This document shows, piece by piece, positions 5,470-12,979 of a DNA stretch of 12,981 nt. The notes beneath the pieces were generated by a model. The model did not search any database, was not told where the DNA came from, and was given only the letters and a program-made list of their open reading frames with translations. The position numbers were made by a program, and so were the translations under genes. Within the stretch, counting starts at the first letter, position 1. Each line of letters begins with the position of its first letter. Source of the DNA: CAYZXU01 sp964482535. Lineage in GTDB: Bacteria > Desulfobacterota > Desulfobacteria > Desulfobacterales > BuS5. The stretch lies in assembly GCA_964482535.1 (NCBI GenBank), contig CAYZXU010000068.1, positions 1 to 12,981 of the forward strand. The letters are read 5' to 3'.

Positions 5470-7205
5470 TTCAGCAGCTCCTTTAACAGAGCGCCTGTAT
5501 TTTTAAGCAGCTCATTTTTTACATCAGCGCTCATGCCTGCACCGCTGTACCTTGCGGATTCAATATCTTTTAAAAGGCCGGCAGCTTTATTTGATGTTTC
5601 ATCCGAATATCCTTTTGACAGCAGAATCTCTTTTGCTTCAACATATGTGAGGGTCTCTCCTTTTACACCGGCTTTTGAGTAAATTGCACAGGCTGCCGCC
5701 CTGTATAAAAGAGAAAGAAAGGTTTCATCTGATATTTCGGCTTTAGAGGAGTCTTTAATGGCTGTTTTAGCTTTTTGTGCAAGTATCTGCCCCATGTCAT
5801 CGGTTTTTTGTGTAAAGATTAAATATAGCTTAAGAGCTAAAAAAATTACGCCAGGCGCTGCAATTAAAATAATAAACAGATACAAGGGCGTTGAGCGCTG
5901 GTTTTTCAAAGCATCCATGCTGTCTTTTAAAGGCAGAATATCATGGCCTGTGAATTGAACCTTTTTTTTGCCGATTAATAATTTTTTGGAATTATCATCA
6001 CCGGAAAAAATTTGCAGTTTTTCTTTGTTTTCGGCCTGATTGACTGTCAAAGAAAAAGGATTCGCTGAAATTATTTTGTAGCTTTTTATATCTGTGTCAA
6101 AATAGCATATTTTTACAGGCTCAAAAGAATAGATTCCGGGTTTAAGCCCAACCAGGGCAAGGTTAAATGTTTTTTTCCCTGAATAACCGTCATTCCCCAG
6201 GTTTATATCTTCAACAGGAGAATCCTTATATGTCTTGAAAGAATCAGGGACTGTGATATCGGGGAATCGGGCATCCATGATATTTCCCCTGCCATTTATT
6301 ATAATGGCGAGGGTTGTGGAGTCTCCTGCATTGATCTGTGAATTTTTCAGGTCTCCTTTTATTTGAAAACTTCCCACTAAACCGGAAAACCTGACACTTC
6401 CCTCATAATCAGGCAAAGGTTTGACATTCAGTTTCAGATCTTTTGTTCTAAAAACTCCTGGTTCAAGGTTTGCGCCTGAAAAAAAACCGTTGTTGAAAAA
6501 TGAATCATAAGAGTTCCTGCCTCTTCGAACTATATCACAGGATAAAATTGCAGGTTCAATTGTTATGGCGCCGGTTTTTAAAGGAATAAGCACATAGTTA
6601 AGCTCGGTAACCGTATATTCTGTTCCTGATATTAACTTGCCGAATGACCTGCTTTCCCCTGTCTGTTTTGCGTCAAAACCTTCAAAATTCGGCTTTTGAA
6701 ATATCGGGTTTGTAACCTGCATATTATTATAAAGCCTGAATGTATATATAATCTGTTCACCTTCATAGGGCTCTTTGTTTGAAACAGATGACAAGACAAA
6801 AATATCCCTGCTTTTTTCCGAAGAGGCGCCGGCATCTTCGGCGACATTAATAATTATCTGTTTTGTAAAAAAGGTTTTGCCTTTGGATACTATTTTTAAC
6901 CCTGGCACAACAAGGCGGCCATCTTCTATCGGCAATAATGTATATGAATATCTTGTTTCTTTGGAAGCATGGCCGTTAATAAAATTAAAATTAGAGCTTT
7001 TCCCCCTTGAGATGACCTTAAAATCCTTAATTGAAGAAATATCGACCTCACCCTTGCCATCTTTTACGACAACCGTAAGATTAACAGACTCCCCCGGGCC
7101 AATGGCGGTTCTGTCAACCTTCGCGTGTACCTCCAGACCAAAGGCTGCGGATGCTGAAAGTTGCAGCAAAAAGAAAGATAAAACTGCCATTACTGCCTGT
7201 TTCAT
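5466..7205 (-). CDS. batD: BatD-like periplasmic beta-sandwich membrane protein
   Basis: This 579-residue protein has the BatD form. A signal peptide (1-23, ending SASAAFG) leads into a long periplasmic region of repeated immunoglobulin-like beta domains (about 24-400; typical pieces are DRTAIGPGESVNLTVVV, SNKEPYEGEQIIYTFRLYN and NAGDSTTLAIIINGRGN). A single membrane helix (about 441-465) is followed by a cytoplasmic helical tail of about 110 residues (KAKTAIKD..., LSLLYRAAACAIYSKAGV). The family is found with MoxR and VWA proteins and is thought to be a periplasmic scaffold or partner of BatA/BatB. No catalytic motif is visible. Its ATG overlaps the stop of the upstream gene by one base (TAATG), and AAGGA lies 6 nt upstream. 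The length is within the usual range for the family. Confidence 0.88.
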   Translation of the reverse strand: MKQAVMAVLSFFLLQLSASAAFGLEVHAKVDRTAIGPGESVNLTVVVKDGKGEVDISSIKDFKVISRGKSSNFNFINGHASKETRYSYTLLPIEDGRLVVPGLKIVSKGKTFFTKQIIINVAEDAGASSEKSRDIFVLSSVSNKEPYEGEQIIYTFRLYNNMQVTNPIFQKPNFEGFDAKQTGESRSFGKLISGTEYTVTELNYVLIPLKTGAITIEPAILSCDIVRRGRNSYDSFFNNGFFSGANLEPGVFRTKDLKLNVKPLPDYEGSVRFSGLVGSFQIKGDLKNSQINAGDSTTLAIIINGRGNIMDARFPDITVPDSFKTYKDSPVEDINLGNDGYSGKKTFNLALVGLKPGIYSFEPVKICYFDTDIKSYKIISANPFSLTVNQAENKEKLQIFSGDDNSKKLLIGKKKVQFTGHDILPLKDSMDALKNQRSTPLYLFIILIAAPGVIFLALKLYLIFTQKTDDMGQILAQKAKTAIKDSSKAEISDETFLSLLYRAAACAIYSKAGVKGETLTYVEAKEILLSKGYSDETSNKAAGLLKDIESARYSGAGMSADVKNELLKNTGALLKELLK

Positions 7206-8986
7206 TACCAGTCCTTTTCCACAGATCTTTTTTGATAATTTTGCATCATACCCATTCCAGGTTTGTCTTTAAGCCTGTTTAACATTTTTTCAGCCTGCTT
7301 TCCTTCATCTTTTTTATCAGAAAGTCCGCTCCTGGCATTCTTCTGGCCTGTATCCTTTGGCATCTCGTTGTCTGGTTTTTGACTCTCTGGTTTTTGACTC
7401 TCAGGCTTTTGATTTTTTGGTTTTTGTTTCTGCTTTTGATCCTGTGAATTATTTTCAGGCTTTTTTGAGTCTTTACCTTTCCCATCGTCAGATTTTTTTT
7501 CGGGGTTTTTGCCATCTTTATCCCCAGATTTTTTATCTGGTTTATCTTTATTTGGTTTATTCTCTTTAATAATCTTTTTCACATATTCCAGATTCTCTTT
7601 TGCCTGCAAATCATCAGGTGAAATTTCAAGGGCTTTTTTATAATTGGCAAGAGCCTCTTTAAATTTTTTTTGTTTAAAATTTGAATTTCCAAGGTTGTAT
7701 AAAGATTTTTGCTTTAATGTTTTGCTTTGGGCCTCAGCCCCCTTTGCTTTAAAGGCCTGATCGTAATTATCAGCAGCAGCCTCATAGTCACCCATCTTAT
7801 AATATGTATTCCCTAAATTATAATATATCTCCGGCAATTCAGGGTTTTCAAGCTGACCCTTAATAAAAAAGTTAAGAGCATTTTTATAATCATTTTGTTT
7901 GTATGCCTCCATTCCCTGGTGAATATATTTTTGCATACCGGCTGCTTTTGCCCCTGTATTAAAAAACAAAATAACAAGAATTATTGACAGCACCTGCTTT
8001 TTTTTAACACATGACACAAAAAGTTCAATAATATATAGCAGAACTGCAATTGCAAGAAACCACTGATACCTGTTCTCCCACACTTTTTTTCTTGTCTCTG
8101 TCCGGGTTGTATTTTTCATTTGACCCCTGATGCGGACATTATAGATATCTTCAAGATCCATATCTCCTGCAATGGATTTTACATAAGCGCCGCCGGTTAA
8201 GATGGCCATTTTTTTCAAGGTCGCTTCATCAAGTTTTGCAAGAATAATTTTTCCTGATCTGTCTTTTTTAAAACCTCCGTTTTTATCCGGCACCGGAACC
8301 CCTGTATCTTTTCCTATGCCTATGCAAAAAAGTTTGACGCCTGCTTTTTTTGCGGCTTCTGCTGCCTCAATGGAACCGGCTGCAGTGCTCTCGCCATCTG
8401 TTATTAGAATAATCGCTTTTTCAGAAGTCTCTTTTTCGTCAAACCCTGCAAGAGCAGTATGAACAGCCCTAGGGATATCAGTTCCGCCAACCGGAAGAAA
8501 ATCAGGGGAAAGAGAGGAAAGAAAAAGGTTGAATGCCTGGTAATCAATGGTTAAAGGGCACTGGAGAAAGGCTGTTCCTGCAAAAGCTACAAGAGCGATT
8601 CTGTCCCCTCTCAACATCTTTAAAAGATCATAAACCTCCATCTTTGCCCTGTAAAGCCTGTTTGGTTTAATATCCTCTGCAAGCATGCTTTTGGAACAGT
8701 CTATTGCAATAATGATATCAATACCTTTCTGCTTTACTATTTGCCATTTATATCCGTATCTTGGACCAGACAGAGCGATTACCATAAACAAAAGGGCTGT
8801 CAGTGTTAATCCTGCCTTTACTCTGCGCCTTAACGTCCCTGATTCAGGCAAAATGGCTTTCAGGTCTCTTCTTGAAGCAAAACCGGAAAGAATTTTTTTT
8901 CTTTTTTTTATGCCAAACAGATAAACAAAAAAAAGAGCCGGAACCGCCCATATTAAAAAGAGCATCTTTATGTTTGCAAAGTTCAT
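7205..8986 (-). CDS. BatB-BatC fusion: VWA domain plus TPR and a Lys/Gln-rich tail
   Basis: This 593-residue protein joins two proteins that are usually separate. Residues 1-330 are BatB-like: two N-terminal membrane helices (about 6-24 and 57-73) and a VWA domain with a full MIDAS site (Asp96-x-Ser98-x-Ser100 in IDCSKSM, Thr169 in GGTD, Asp197 in ITDGES). A third helix lies at about 308-326. A second hydrophobic stretch ending in an AKA-like motif (about 331-349) resembles a signal peptide. Residues 350-470 are BatC-like, with TPR repeats (YYNLGNTYYKMGDYEAAADN; LYNLGNSNFKQKKFKEALAN). The tail (about 475-593) is disordered, rich in Lys, Asp, Gln and Pro, with a short tandem repeat. The VWA domain would bind metal-dependent protein ligands, and the TPRs should be periplasmic. 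The start has GAGGG 4 nt upstream and overlaps the batA stop by 4 nt. Confidence 0.88.
   Translation of the reverse strand: MNFANIKMLFLIWAVPALFFVYLFGIKKRKKILSGFASRRDLKAILPESGTLRRRVKAGLTLTALLFMVIALSGPRYGYKWQIVKQKGIDIIIAIDCSKSMLAEDIKPNRLYRAKMEVYDLLKMLRGDRIALVAFAGTAFLQCPLTIDYQAFNLFLSSLSPDFLPVGGTDIPRAVHTALAGFDEKETSEKAIILITDGESTAAGSIEAAEAAKKAGVKLFCIGIGKDTGVPVPDKNGGFKKDRSGKIILAKLDEATLKKMAILTGGAYVKSIAGDMDLEDIYNVRIRGQMKNTTRTETRKKVWENRYQWFLAIAVLLYIIELFVSCVKKKQVLSIILVILFFNTGAKAAGMQKYIHQGMEAYKQNDYKNALNFFIKGQLENPELPEIYYNLGNTYYKMGDYEAAADNYDQAFKAKGAEAQSKTLKQKSLYNLGNSNFKQKKFKEALANYKKALEISPDDLQAKENLEYVKKIIKENKPNKDKPDKKSGDKDGKNPEKKSDDGKGKDSKKPENNSQDQKQKQKPKNQKPESQKPESQKPDNEMPKDTGQKNARSGLSDKKDEGKQAEKMLNRLKDKPGMGMMQNYQKRSVEKDW
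7371..7430 (-). repeat. 15-bp tandem repeat coding KPESQ-type pentapeptides
   Basis: Four 15-base units run in tandem. The units at 7371-7385 and 7386-7400 are identical, and those at 7401-7415 and 7416-7430 are diverged. They encode the QKPKN-QKPES-QKPES-QKPD part of the disordered tail (about residues 521-539) and keep the frame. Copy number could vary between strains without breaking the protein. Confidence 0.75.
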
Positions 8987-9981
8987 GGAACCCTCAAAAA
9001 TCTGGTGTTTGAAAGTATAACCTGTAATAGCGTCATCAAGAATGCTCCCAAAAGAAGCCAGATATAAAATTCCTGGTACTGTGCATATGATTTTGTCTTA
9101 ACCTCTGTTTTTTCAAGGGCGTCAATGGTGTTGTATATTTCCAACAGTTCAGCAGTCCCTTTTGCTCTAAAGTATTGACCTCCTGTTCTTTTTGCAATAT
9201 CCTTCAAGGTCTTTTCATCAATATTAACCCTGCGGTATACATATTTTTCACCATAAACAGGATGATTAACAAGATAAGGAGCCTTGCCCTTGCTTCCTAC
9301 GCCTATTGTATAAATTTTTACATTTTTTTGTTTTGCGATTTCCACGGCAGATTCAGGAGACAGCTCTCCGGCATTACTTTGACCGTCTGTAAGGAGTATA
9401 ATAATGTTGGATTTGCTCTTTATATCCTCAAGCCTCTTTAAAGATATGCCTATGGCATCGCCAATTGCAGTACTCTTTCCTGCTGCCCCTATCTTTATGC
9501 GGTCAAGAACGCTGACCATGGTGTTATAATCTCTGGTCAGGGGCACCTGGGTATATGCTTCGGAACCGAAAACCACCATCCCTATTCTGTCGCCGTTTCT
9601 TTTGGAAATAAATTTTTCCACTACTCCCTTAACAGCCTGAAGGCGGTTAATAATTTTTCCTTTTTGCTTAAAATCAAGAGCCGCCATACTTTCAGAAATA
9701 TCGACAGCCATGATTATATTAATTCCTTCGGTTATTATGCTGATATGGCGTGTGCCCCACTGGGGTCTTGCCAGAGCAATTATCATTAAAACAAGTGCGC
9801 TGTACTTTAAAGCAGGGATTATCCATCTTGCCTTTAAAAAAAAAGAGCTGTGTATCCCTTTTAATGAACCGGTTTCAGGAATTAAAACGCGAGGATTAAT
9901 TCTTTTTTTTCTGCGAAAATAGATTGCTGCAGGAACTGCCGCAAGGAAAAGAAGAAAATATGCAGAGGCAAACCTGAACAT
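8983..9981 (-). CDS. batA: BatA-like VWA membrane protein
   Basis: This is a 332-residue membrane-anchored von Willebrand A protein. Helices at about 5-21 and 56-71 precede the VWA domain, and one at about 304-322 follows it. This places the VWA domain on the periplasmic or cytoplasmic face depending on orientation; the periplasmic side is usually assumed for Bat proteins. The MIDAS is intact: Asp94-x-Ser96-x-Ser98 in VDISESM, Thr171 in GKSTAIGDAIG, and Asp199 in LLTDGQS. The N-terminal ARPQWG and LIPETGSL segments are typical of BatA/BatB. It likely binds partners in a Mg-dependent way, with MoxR modulating the assembly. The gene starts 2 nt after the upstream DUF4381-like gene and overlaps the next gene by 4 nt. 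BatA and BatB are close paralogues, so the letter rests on gene order. Confidence 0.88.
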   Translation of the reverse strand: MFRFASAYFLLFLAAVPAAIYFRRKKRINPRVLIPETGSLKGIHSSFFLKARWIIPALKYSALVLMIIALARPQWGTRHISIITEGINIIMAVDISESMAALDFKQKGKIINRLQAVKGVVEKFISKRNGDRIGMVVFGSEAYTQVPLTRDYNTMVSVLDRIKIGAAGKSTAIGDAIGISLKRLEDIKSKSNIIILLTDGQSNAGELSPESAVEIAKQKNVKIYTIGVGSKGKAPYLVNHPVYGEKYVYRRVNIDEKTLKDIAKRTGGQYFRAKGTAELLEIYNTIDALEKTEVKTKSYAQYQEFYIWLLLGAFLMTLLQVILSNTRFLRVP

Positions 9982-9983
9982 TT

Positions 9984-10679
9984 TTAAGATTCCCCCTGCA
10001 CAAAGGTGGTTTTATTTACAAAATCTTTCACAAAGATAAAGTCTGCATCCATCCTGGTCTTATCGACCGGTATTTCAGCAAATTTTACAGGCTCGCTTGA
10101 AACAAGAAATTTTTTAAGGCTGCTTTTTAAAGCGCTCTCAAACTCCAGTTTCCTTAGAACCGGCAAAATTTCCTGGGTGGTCATTTCCAGGGCATTGAAG
10201 TCAAACCTTCCTGTGAGATAGGCCCTTAAAATAGATGAAAGCCTGAAGTAAAAATTCTTTTCAGAAATATTTTTAGAAGCCTTGAGCTGTTTAAGCTGCT
10301 TTAATGCTGTTTCATCGGGGGGTATTATTATGATAGTCCTGTTTTTATCCTTATTATTCTTTTTTTTAAAATAGAAAAAAGAGGCTATGATCAGGCAGAT
10401 AATAAGTGCTCCTGCGCCGGCATATAAGGCTTTTTTCATCAGATCAGGGTTAATGCCTATTCTTTCCAACGGTTTTATATCGTTGATATCTGTCATTTTA
10501 GAAACTTTTTTCATCAGTTTTTTTTCAGCCGTTGCTGCTGAATCTTTTTTGACAGGCTTATCTTTTACCCCGGGCTGTGTATTGTCTTGGGTATTGTTTT
10601 GGGTATCACTTTGCGCATTAGCCTGAAAACTGATTAAACAAAAAATTGCCGCAAATAAAATTATTATGTTTTTATGCAT
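9984..10679 (-). CDS. DUF4381-like single-pass membrane protein of the Bat operon
   Basis: This 231-residue protein fills the slot between DUF58 and BatA that a DUF4381-type protein usually occupies. A signal peptide (1-22, cut at ANA-QS) is followed by a low-complexity Gln/Asn/Asp/Thr stretch (about 24-36) and a Lys-rich linker. A membrane helix lies at about 84-105. A cytoplasmic helical domain (about 120-231) contains the family-like segment FYFRLSSILRAYLTGRFDFN and then MTTQEILPVL. With a cleaved signal and one later helix, the first 60 residues would be periplasmic and the C-terminal part cytoplasmic, where it could meet MoxR or DUF58. The ATG has no good Shine-Dalgarno and sits 23 nt after the DUF58 stop. 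Family membership is inferred from motif style and position. Confidence 0.72.
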   Translation of the reverse strand: MHKNIIILFAAIFCLISFQANAQSDTQNNTQDNTQPGVKDKPVKKDSAATAEKKLMKKVSKMTDINDIKPLERIGINPDLMKKALYAGAGALIICLIIASFFYFKKKNNKDKNRTIIIIPPDETALKQLKQLKASKNISEKNFYFRLSSILRAYLTGRFDFNALEMTTQEILPVLRKLEFESALKSSLKKFLVSSEPVKFAEIPVDKTRMDADFIFVKDFVNKTTFVQGES

Positions 10680-10702
10680 ATATTTTAACGAAAATTAAAA
10701 AC

Positions 10703-11581
10703 CTATCGGATCCGTTTTTCCCTGTATCTGAAATATTTCATCAAAGACTCGGCTGCCTCGCTTGATGTATTAATCTCAACGCAGTCAATATCAGCAGATT
10801 TTAATGCATCGAGTGTCTTTGCATACTCTTTTTTTTTTATAACTTCAAAATCTTTTTTTGTTTTATCATCAGAAGCATCGAGACAAAGCAATTCTCCTGA
10901 TTCAAGATCTTCCATATAAAAAATACCTGCCCCAGGGAGATGGAACTCTCCTGGGTCTGAGAGTAATATGCTTATGAGTTCATGCTTTTTTGAGGCAACC
11001 TTAAGCTGGTGCAGATAGTCTGTGCATAAAAAATCGGAAATAAGAAACGCCGTTGTTTTTTTTCTGCACACCCTTCCGAAATAGCTCACAGCGCTTTTTA
11101 TATTCGTGCCCATATGTTCAGGCTCAAAAGCAAATATTTCCTTGATAACTCGCCATACATGGGCAGAACCCTTTTTAGGAGGAATATATTTTTCCACCCT
11201 GTCGGTAAAGAGTATTAAGCCAACCTTGTCATTATTTTTGACTGCATTAAATGCAAGGATTGAGGCAATCTCAGCAGCAATTTCCTTTTTAATATTCCCG
11301 GTTGTGCCGAAACTGTTTGATGAGCTCATGTCCACAAGGAGCATTATAATAAGCTCGCGCTCCTCTCGGTACAGCTTTATAAATGGTCGGCCAAGCCTGG
11401 CAGATACCTTCCAGTCTATATTTTTTACTTCATCGCCTGGTGAATATTCTCTTACCTCTTCAAACTCAATGCCTGAGCCTCGAAAGACAGACCTGTACTG
11501 TCCGGCCATCATGGTATTAACCATACGACCGCTTTTAATATGAATTTTTTTTATCTTTTTAATCAGATCCTTTGGGAGCAT
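10703..11581 (-). CDS. DUF58 domain protein (VWA-like)
   Basis: This is a 292-residue soluble protein of the DUF58 family, which nearly always accompanies MoxR. The hallmark DUF58 segment is at 37-71: GIEFEEVREYSPGDEVKNID, then WKVSARLGRPFIKLYREERE. It leads into a VWA-like fold with the MIDAS-like Asp84-x-Ser86-x-Ser88 (LLVDMSSSNSFG), Thr159 in MGTN and Asp183 in LISDF, so metal binding looks possible. There is no membrane helix. Its role in MoxR systems is taken to be a partner or adaptor for the ATPase. AAGG lies about 7 nt before the ATG, a weak Shine-Dalgarno. It follows moxR after 33 bases containing an A/T hairpin, and precedes the DUF4381-like gene by 23 bases in the same operon. Confidence 0.9.
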   Translation of the reverse strand: MLPKDLIKKIKKIHIKSGRMVNTMMAGQYRSVFRGSGIEFEEVREYSPGDEVKNIDWKVSARLGRPFIKLYREERELIIMLLVDMSSSNSFGTTGNIKKEIAAEIASILAFNAVKNNDKVGLILFTDRVEKYIPPKKGSAHVWRVIKEIFAFEPEHMGTNIKSAVSYFGRVCRKKTTAFLISDFLCTDYLHQLKVASKKHELISILLSDPGEFHLPGAGIFYMEDLESGELLCLDASDDKTKKDFEVIKKKEYAKTLDALKSADIDCVEINTSSEAAESLMKYFRYREKRIR

Positions 11582-11590
11582 ACTTTTGCC

Positions 11591-11610
11591 TTAAAAAATT
11601 TGTTTTTTAA
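11591..11610 (-). other. A/T-only hairpin between moxR and the DUF58 gene
   Basis: A perfect 8-bp inverted repeat (TTAAAAAA / TTTTTTAA) with a 4-nt loop lies just after the moxR stop. It has no G-C pairs, so it is a weak fold. It could be a partial terminator or processing point that keeps moxR expression above that of the rest. It may also be chance in poly-A/T spacer DNA. Confidence 0.25.
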
Positions 11611-11614
11611 AAAA

Positions 11615-12595
11615 TCAGGGAACTTCGACTGAATCAAAAATTCTGCCTATTATCTGCTCTGTGGTAATATCTTCAGCTTCTGCCTCATAGGTTAAAATTA
11701 TTCTGTGGCGCAAAACATCGGGCGCAACTGTTTTTATATCCTGGGGAGTAACATAGGCTCTTCCCTGCAAAAAAGCATAGGCTCTGGCAATAAGGCTTAA
11801 AAAAATTGTTGCTCTCGGTGAAGCGCCGAACTGGATGTACTCGGCAATATCTATATTATAATCTTTAGGTTTTCTTGTGGCAAAAACAAGATCTATAATA
11901 TAATCCTTCAGCTTTTCATCCACAAATATCTCTTTTATAAGCGCAATAATTTCATCAAGCTGCAAAGGATTTATTATCTGGTTAATTGCCAGGGGCTTTT
12001 CAAAACCCACCCGTTCCATGATCTCTTTTTCTTCGGTCTTGTCAGGATAATCCATGACAAGTTTAAGCATAAACCTGTCAACCTGTGCCTCAGGGAGAGG
12101 ATATGTTCCTTCCTGCTCAATGGGATTCTGGGTTGCCATTACAAGAAAAGGCTCTTCAAGTTTAAATGTTGTCCCGCCTATTGTAACCTGCCTTTCCTGC
12201 ATGGCTTCAAGCAGCGCAGATTGAACCTTGGAAGGGGCGCGGTTTATTTCATCTGCAAGAATTATATTGTGGAAAATAGGACCTTTTTTAATTGTGAAAT
12301 CTCCGGTCTTGGGCATAAAAATTTCAGTTCCCATAAGGTCAGCCGGCAGCAGGTCAGGGGTAAACTGAATTCTTTTGAAGTCCGCCTTTACACTTGAAGC
12401 AAGGGCTTTTACAGCACTGGTTTTTGCAAGCCCGGGAACCCCCTCTATAAGTATATGCCCCCTTGCGAACAGACCCATGAGCAGGCCGTCAACAAGCTCT
12501 CTCTGACCCACAAGGACTTTGCCTATTTCATTTCTTACACTGTTTACAAGCATATGCTGCTCTTCTACTCTGCGGGTTAAATCTTCTAATGACAA
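11615..12595 (-). CDS. moxR: MoxR-family AAA+ ATPase, first gene of the Bat operon
   Basis: This is a 326-residue AAA+ ATPase of the MoxR group, thought to act as a chaperone for VWA-domain partners. Walker A is GVPGLAKT (52-59) and Walker B is IILADE (111-116) followed by INRAP. Sensor 1 is ATQNP with Asn157, the arginine finger is EAQVDRF with Arg174, and sensor 2 is GASPRA with Arg261. The C-terminal helical lid is complete, so the enzyme should be active. The start is a TTG at 12595. AGGAG lies 8 nt before it, and translation then gives SLEDLTRRVEEQ, which fits the family. The first in-frame ATG (residue 15) lacks a ribosome site. It is followed by DUF58, the DUF4381-like gene, BatA, BatB-C, BatD and BatE, the classical order. 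No clear promoter was identified upstream; the operon start probably lies in 12600-12850. Confidence 0.95.
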   Translation of the reverse strand: MSLEDLTRRVEEQHMLVNSVRNEIGKVLVGQRELVDGLLMGLFARGHILIEGVPGLAKTSAVKALASSVKADFKRIQFTPDLLPADLMGTEIFMPKTGDFTIKKGPIFHNIILADEINRAPSKVQSALLEAMQERQVTIGGTTFKLEEPFLVMATQNPIEQEGTYPLPEAQVDRFMLKLVMDYPDKTEEKEIMERVGFEKPLAINQIINPLQLDEIIALIKEIFVDEKLKDYIIDLVFATRKPKDYNIDIAEYIQFGASPRATIFLSLIARAYAFLQGRAYVTPQDIKTVAPDVLRHRIILTYEAEAEDITTEQIIGRIFDSVEVP

Positions 12596-12611
12596 TTGTT
12601 TATCTCCTGAT
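12593..12611 (-). promoter_or_regulatory. Shine-Dalgarno and TTG start of moxR
   Basis: On the minus strand AGGAG is followed by 8 nt and then TTG. No ATG or GTG lies in the right place, so a TTG start is the best reading. Such starts usually lower translation somewhat. Confidence 0.7.
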
Positions 12612-12622
12612 TAATAAAAGCG

Positions 12623-12650
12623 GTTTAGGGTTGACAGTTCACGGTTAAAG
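12623..12650. repeat. Four GTT-starting heptads
   Basis: The plus strand reads GTTTAGG GTTGACA GTTCACG GTTAAAG, four 7-base units each beginning with GTT; the middle two fit GTTNACR. They overlap the 3' end of the degenerate DUF433-like ORF and lie in the moxR leader. They could be a small dispersed-repeat remnant or a regulator site; the sequence does not say which. Confidence 0.4.
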
Positions 12651-12852
12651 TTTGCTTCTTCACATTAGGAATACTCCGCCAGCAACAGCATAAATTCAGC
12701 GCCTTGAGAAAATTGGTGGCGAAAATAAAGCAAGCATTTATGTTTTCAATGATGAGTCCTTTGTATTCATTCAAAATCTCATTTTCTGTAGCCCCCTGCT
12801 CAAAGAGATTAAGAATAAAAACGAGTTTCCGCATGACAGGCTTACCTGCCAT
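12625..12852 (-). pseudogene. Degenerate DUF433-like antitoxin remnant
   Basis: The 75-codon ORF begins MAGKPVMR and continues ILNLFEQGATENEILNEY, then IENINACFIFA. This follows the DUF433 pattern (GKPVIRGTR...ILxLLxxGxxxEEILxxYPxLxxEDIxAxLxYA). DUF433 proteins are small and are often encoded next to DUF5615 PIN-like toxins. Three signs point to decay. The domain's first 10-12 residues are missing (an in-frame TAA lies 5 codons before the ATG). The GTRISVE-type stretch after GKPVMR is shortened by about four residues. The tail after residue 50 (LCCCWRSIPNV...) is unlike the family; another frame ending at 12665 reads QGAEFMLLLAEYS, so a frameshift is possible. No toxin gene follows; moxR comes next. 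It may still be expressed as a short peptide. Confidence 0.55.
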
Positions 12853-12871
12853 ACCTTTGTTCGCTTATTTT

Positions 12872-12979
12872 TTATTGATGTGTTGCCATGTATTCGGTAA
12901 CTGCTTGAGATAAAAGTCCGGATCTGCTTGAGCCATCTTTCTTGGCATATTGGTCAACTATTCTTACCAGTCTTTCAGG
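12872..12979 (-). CDS. C-terminal end of a ribbon-helix-helix antitoxin-like protein (partial)
   Basis: An open minus frame enters from the right edge and stops with TAA at 12874-12872, giving 35 visible residues. The pattern PERLVRIVDQYAKKDGSSRS, then GLLSQAVTEYMA, is typical of the C-terminal RHH fold of HicB/CopG-type antitoxins (LPExLLxxIDxYAxxxGxSRSxFLxxAxxxYM). Such proteins bind DNA as dimers, autoregulate their operon and neutralise a toxin. The N-terminus and any toxin gene lie outside the window. It ends 19 bases before the DUF433-like remnant on the same strand. Whether it is a HicB (with an N-terminal HicB fold) or a short CopG protein cannot be told from this piece. Confidence 0.65.
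   Translation of the reverse strand, partial: PERLVRIVDQYAKKDGSSRSGLLSQAVTEYMATHQ

Noticed and set aside
6775..7272. Open plus-strand frame of 165 codons antisense to batD and the end of batB-C
   Set aside because: It overlaps two well-supported genes across their junction and its product has no recognisable feature.
11106..11543. Open plus-strand frame of 145 codons antisense to the DUF58 gene
   Set aside because: It is the complement of a conserved DUF58 coding region and shows no motif or ribosome site.
12704..12913. Plus-strand 69-codon ORF across the TA remnant
   Set aside because: The minus strand gives clear DUF433-like and RHH-like patterns; the plus frame gives no family-like pattern.
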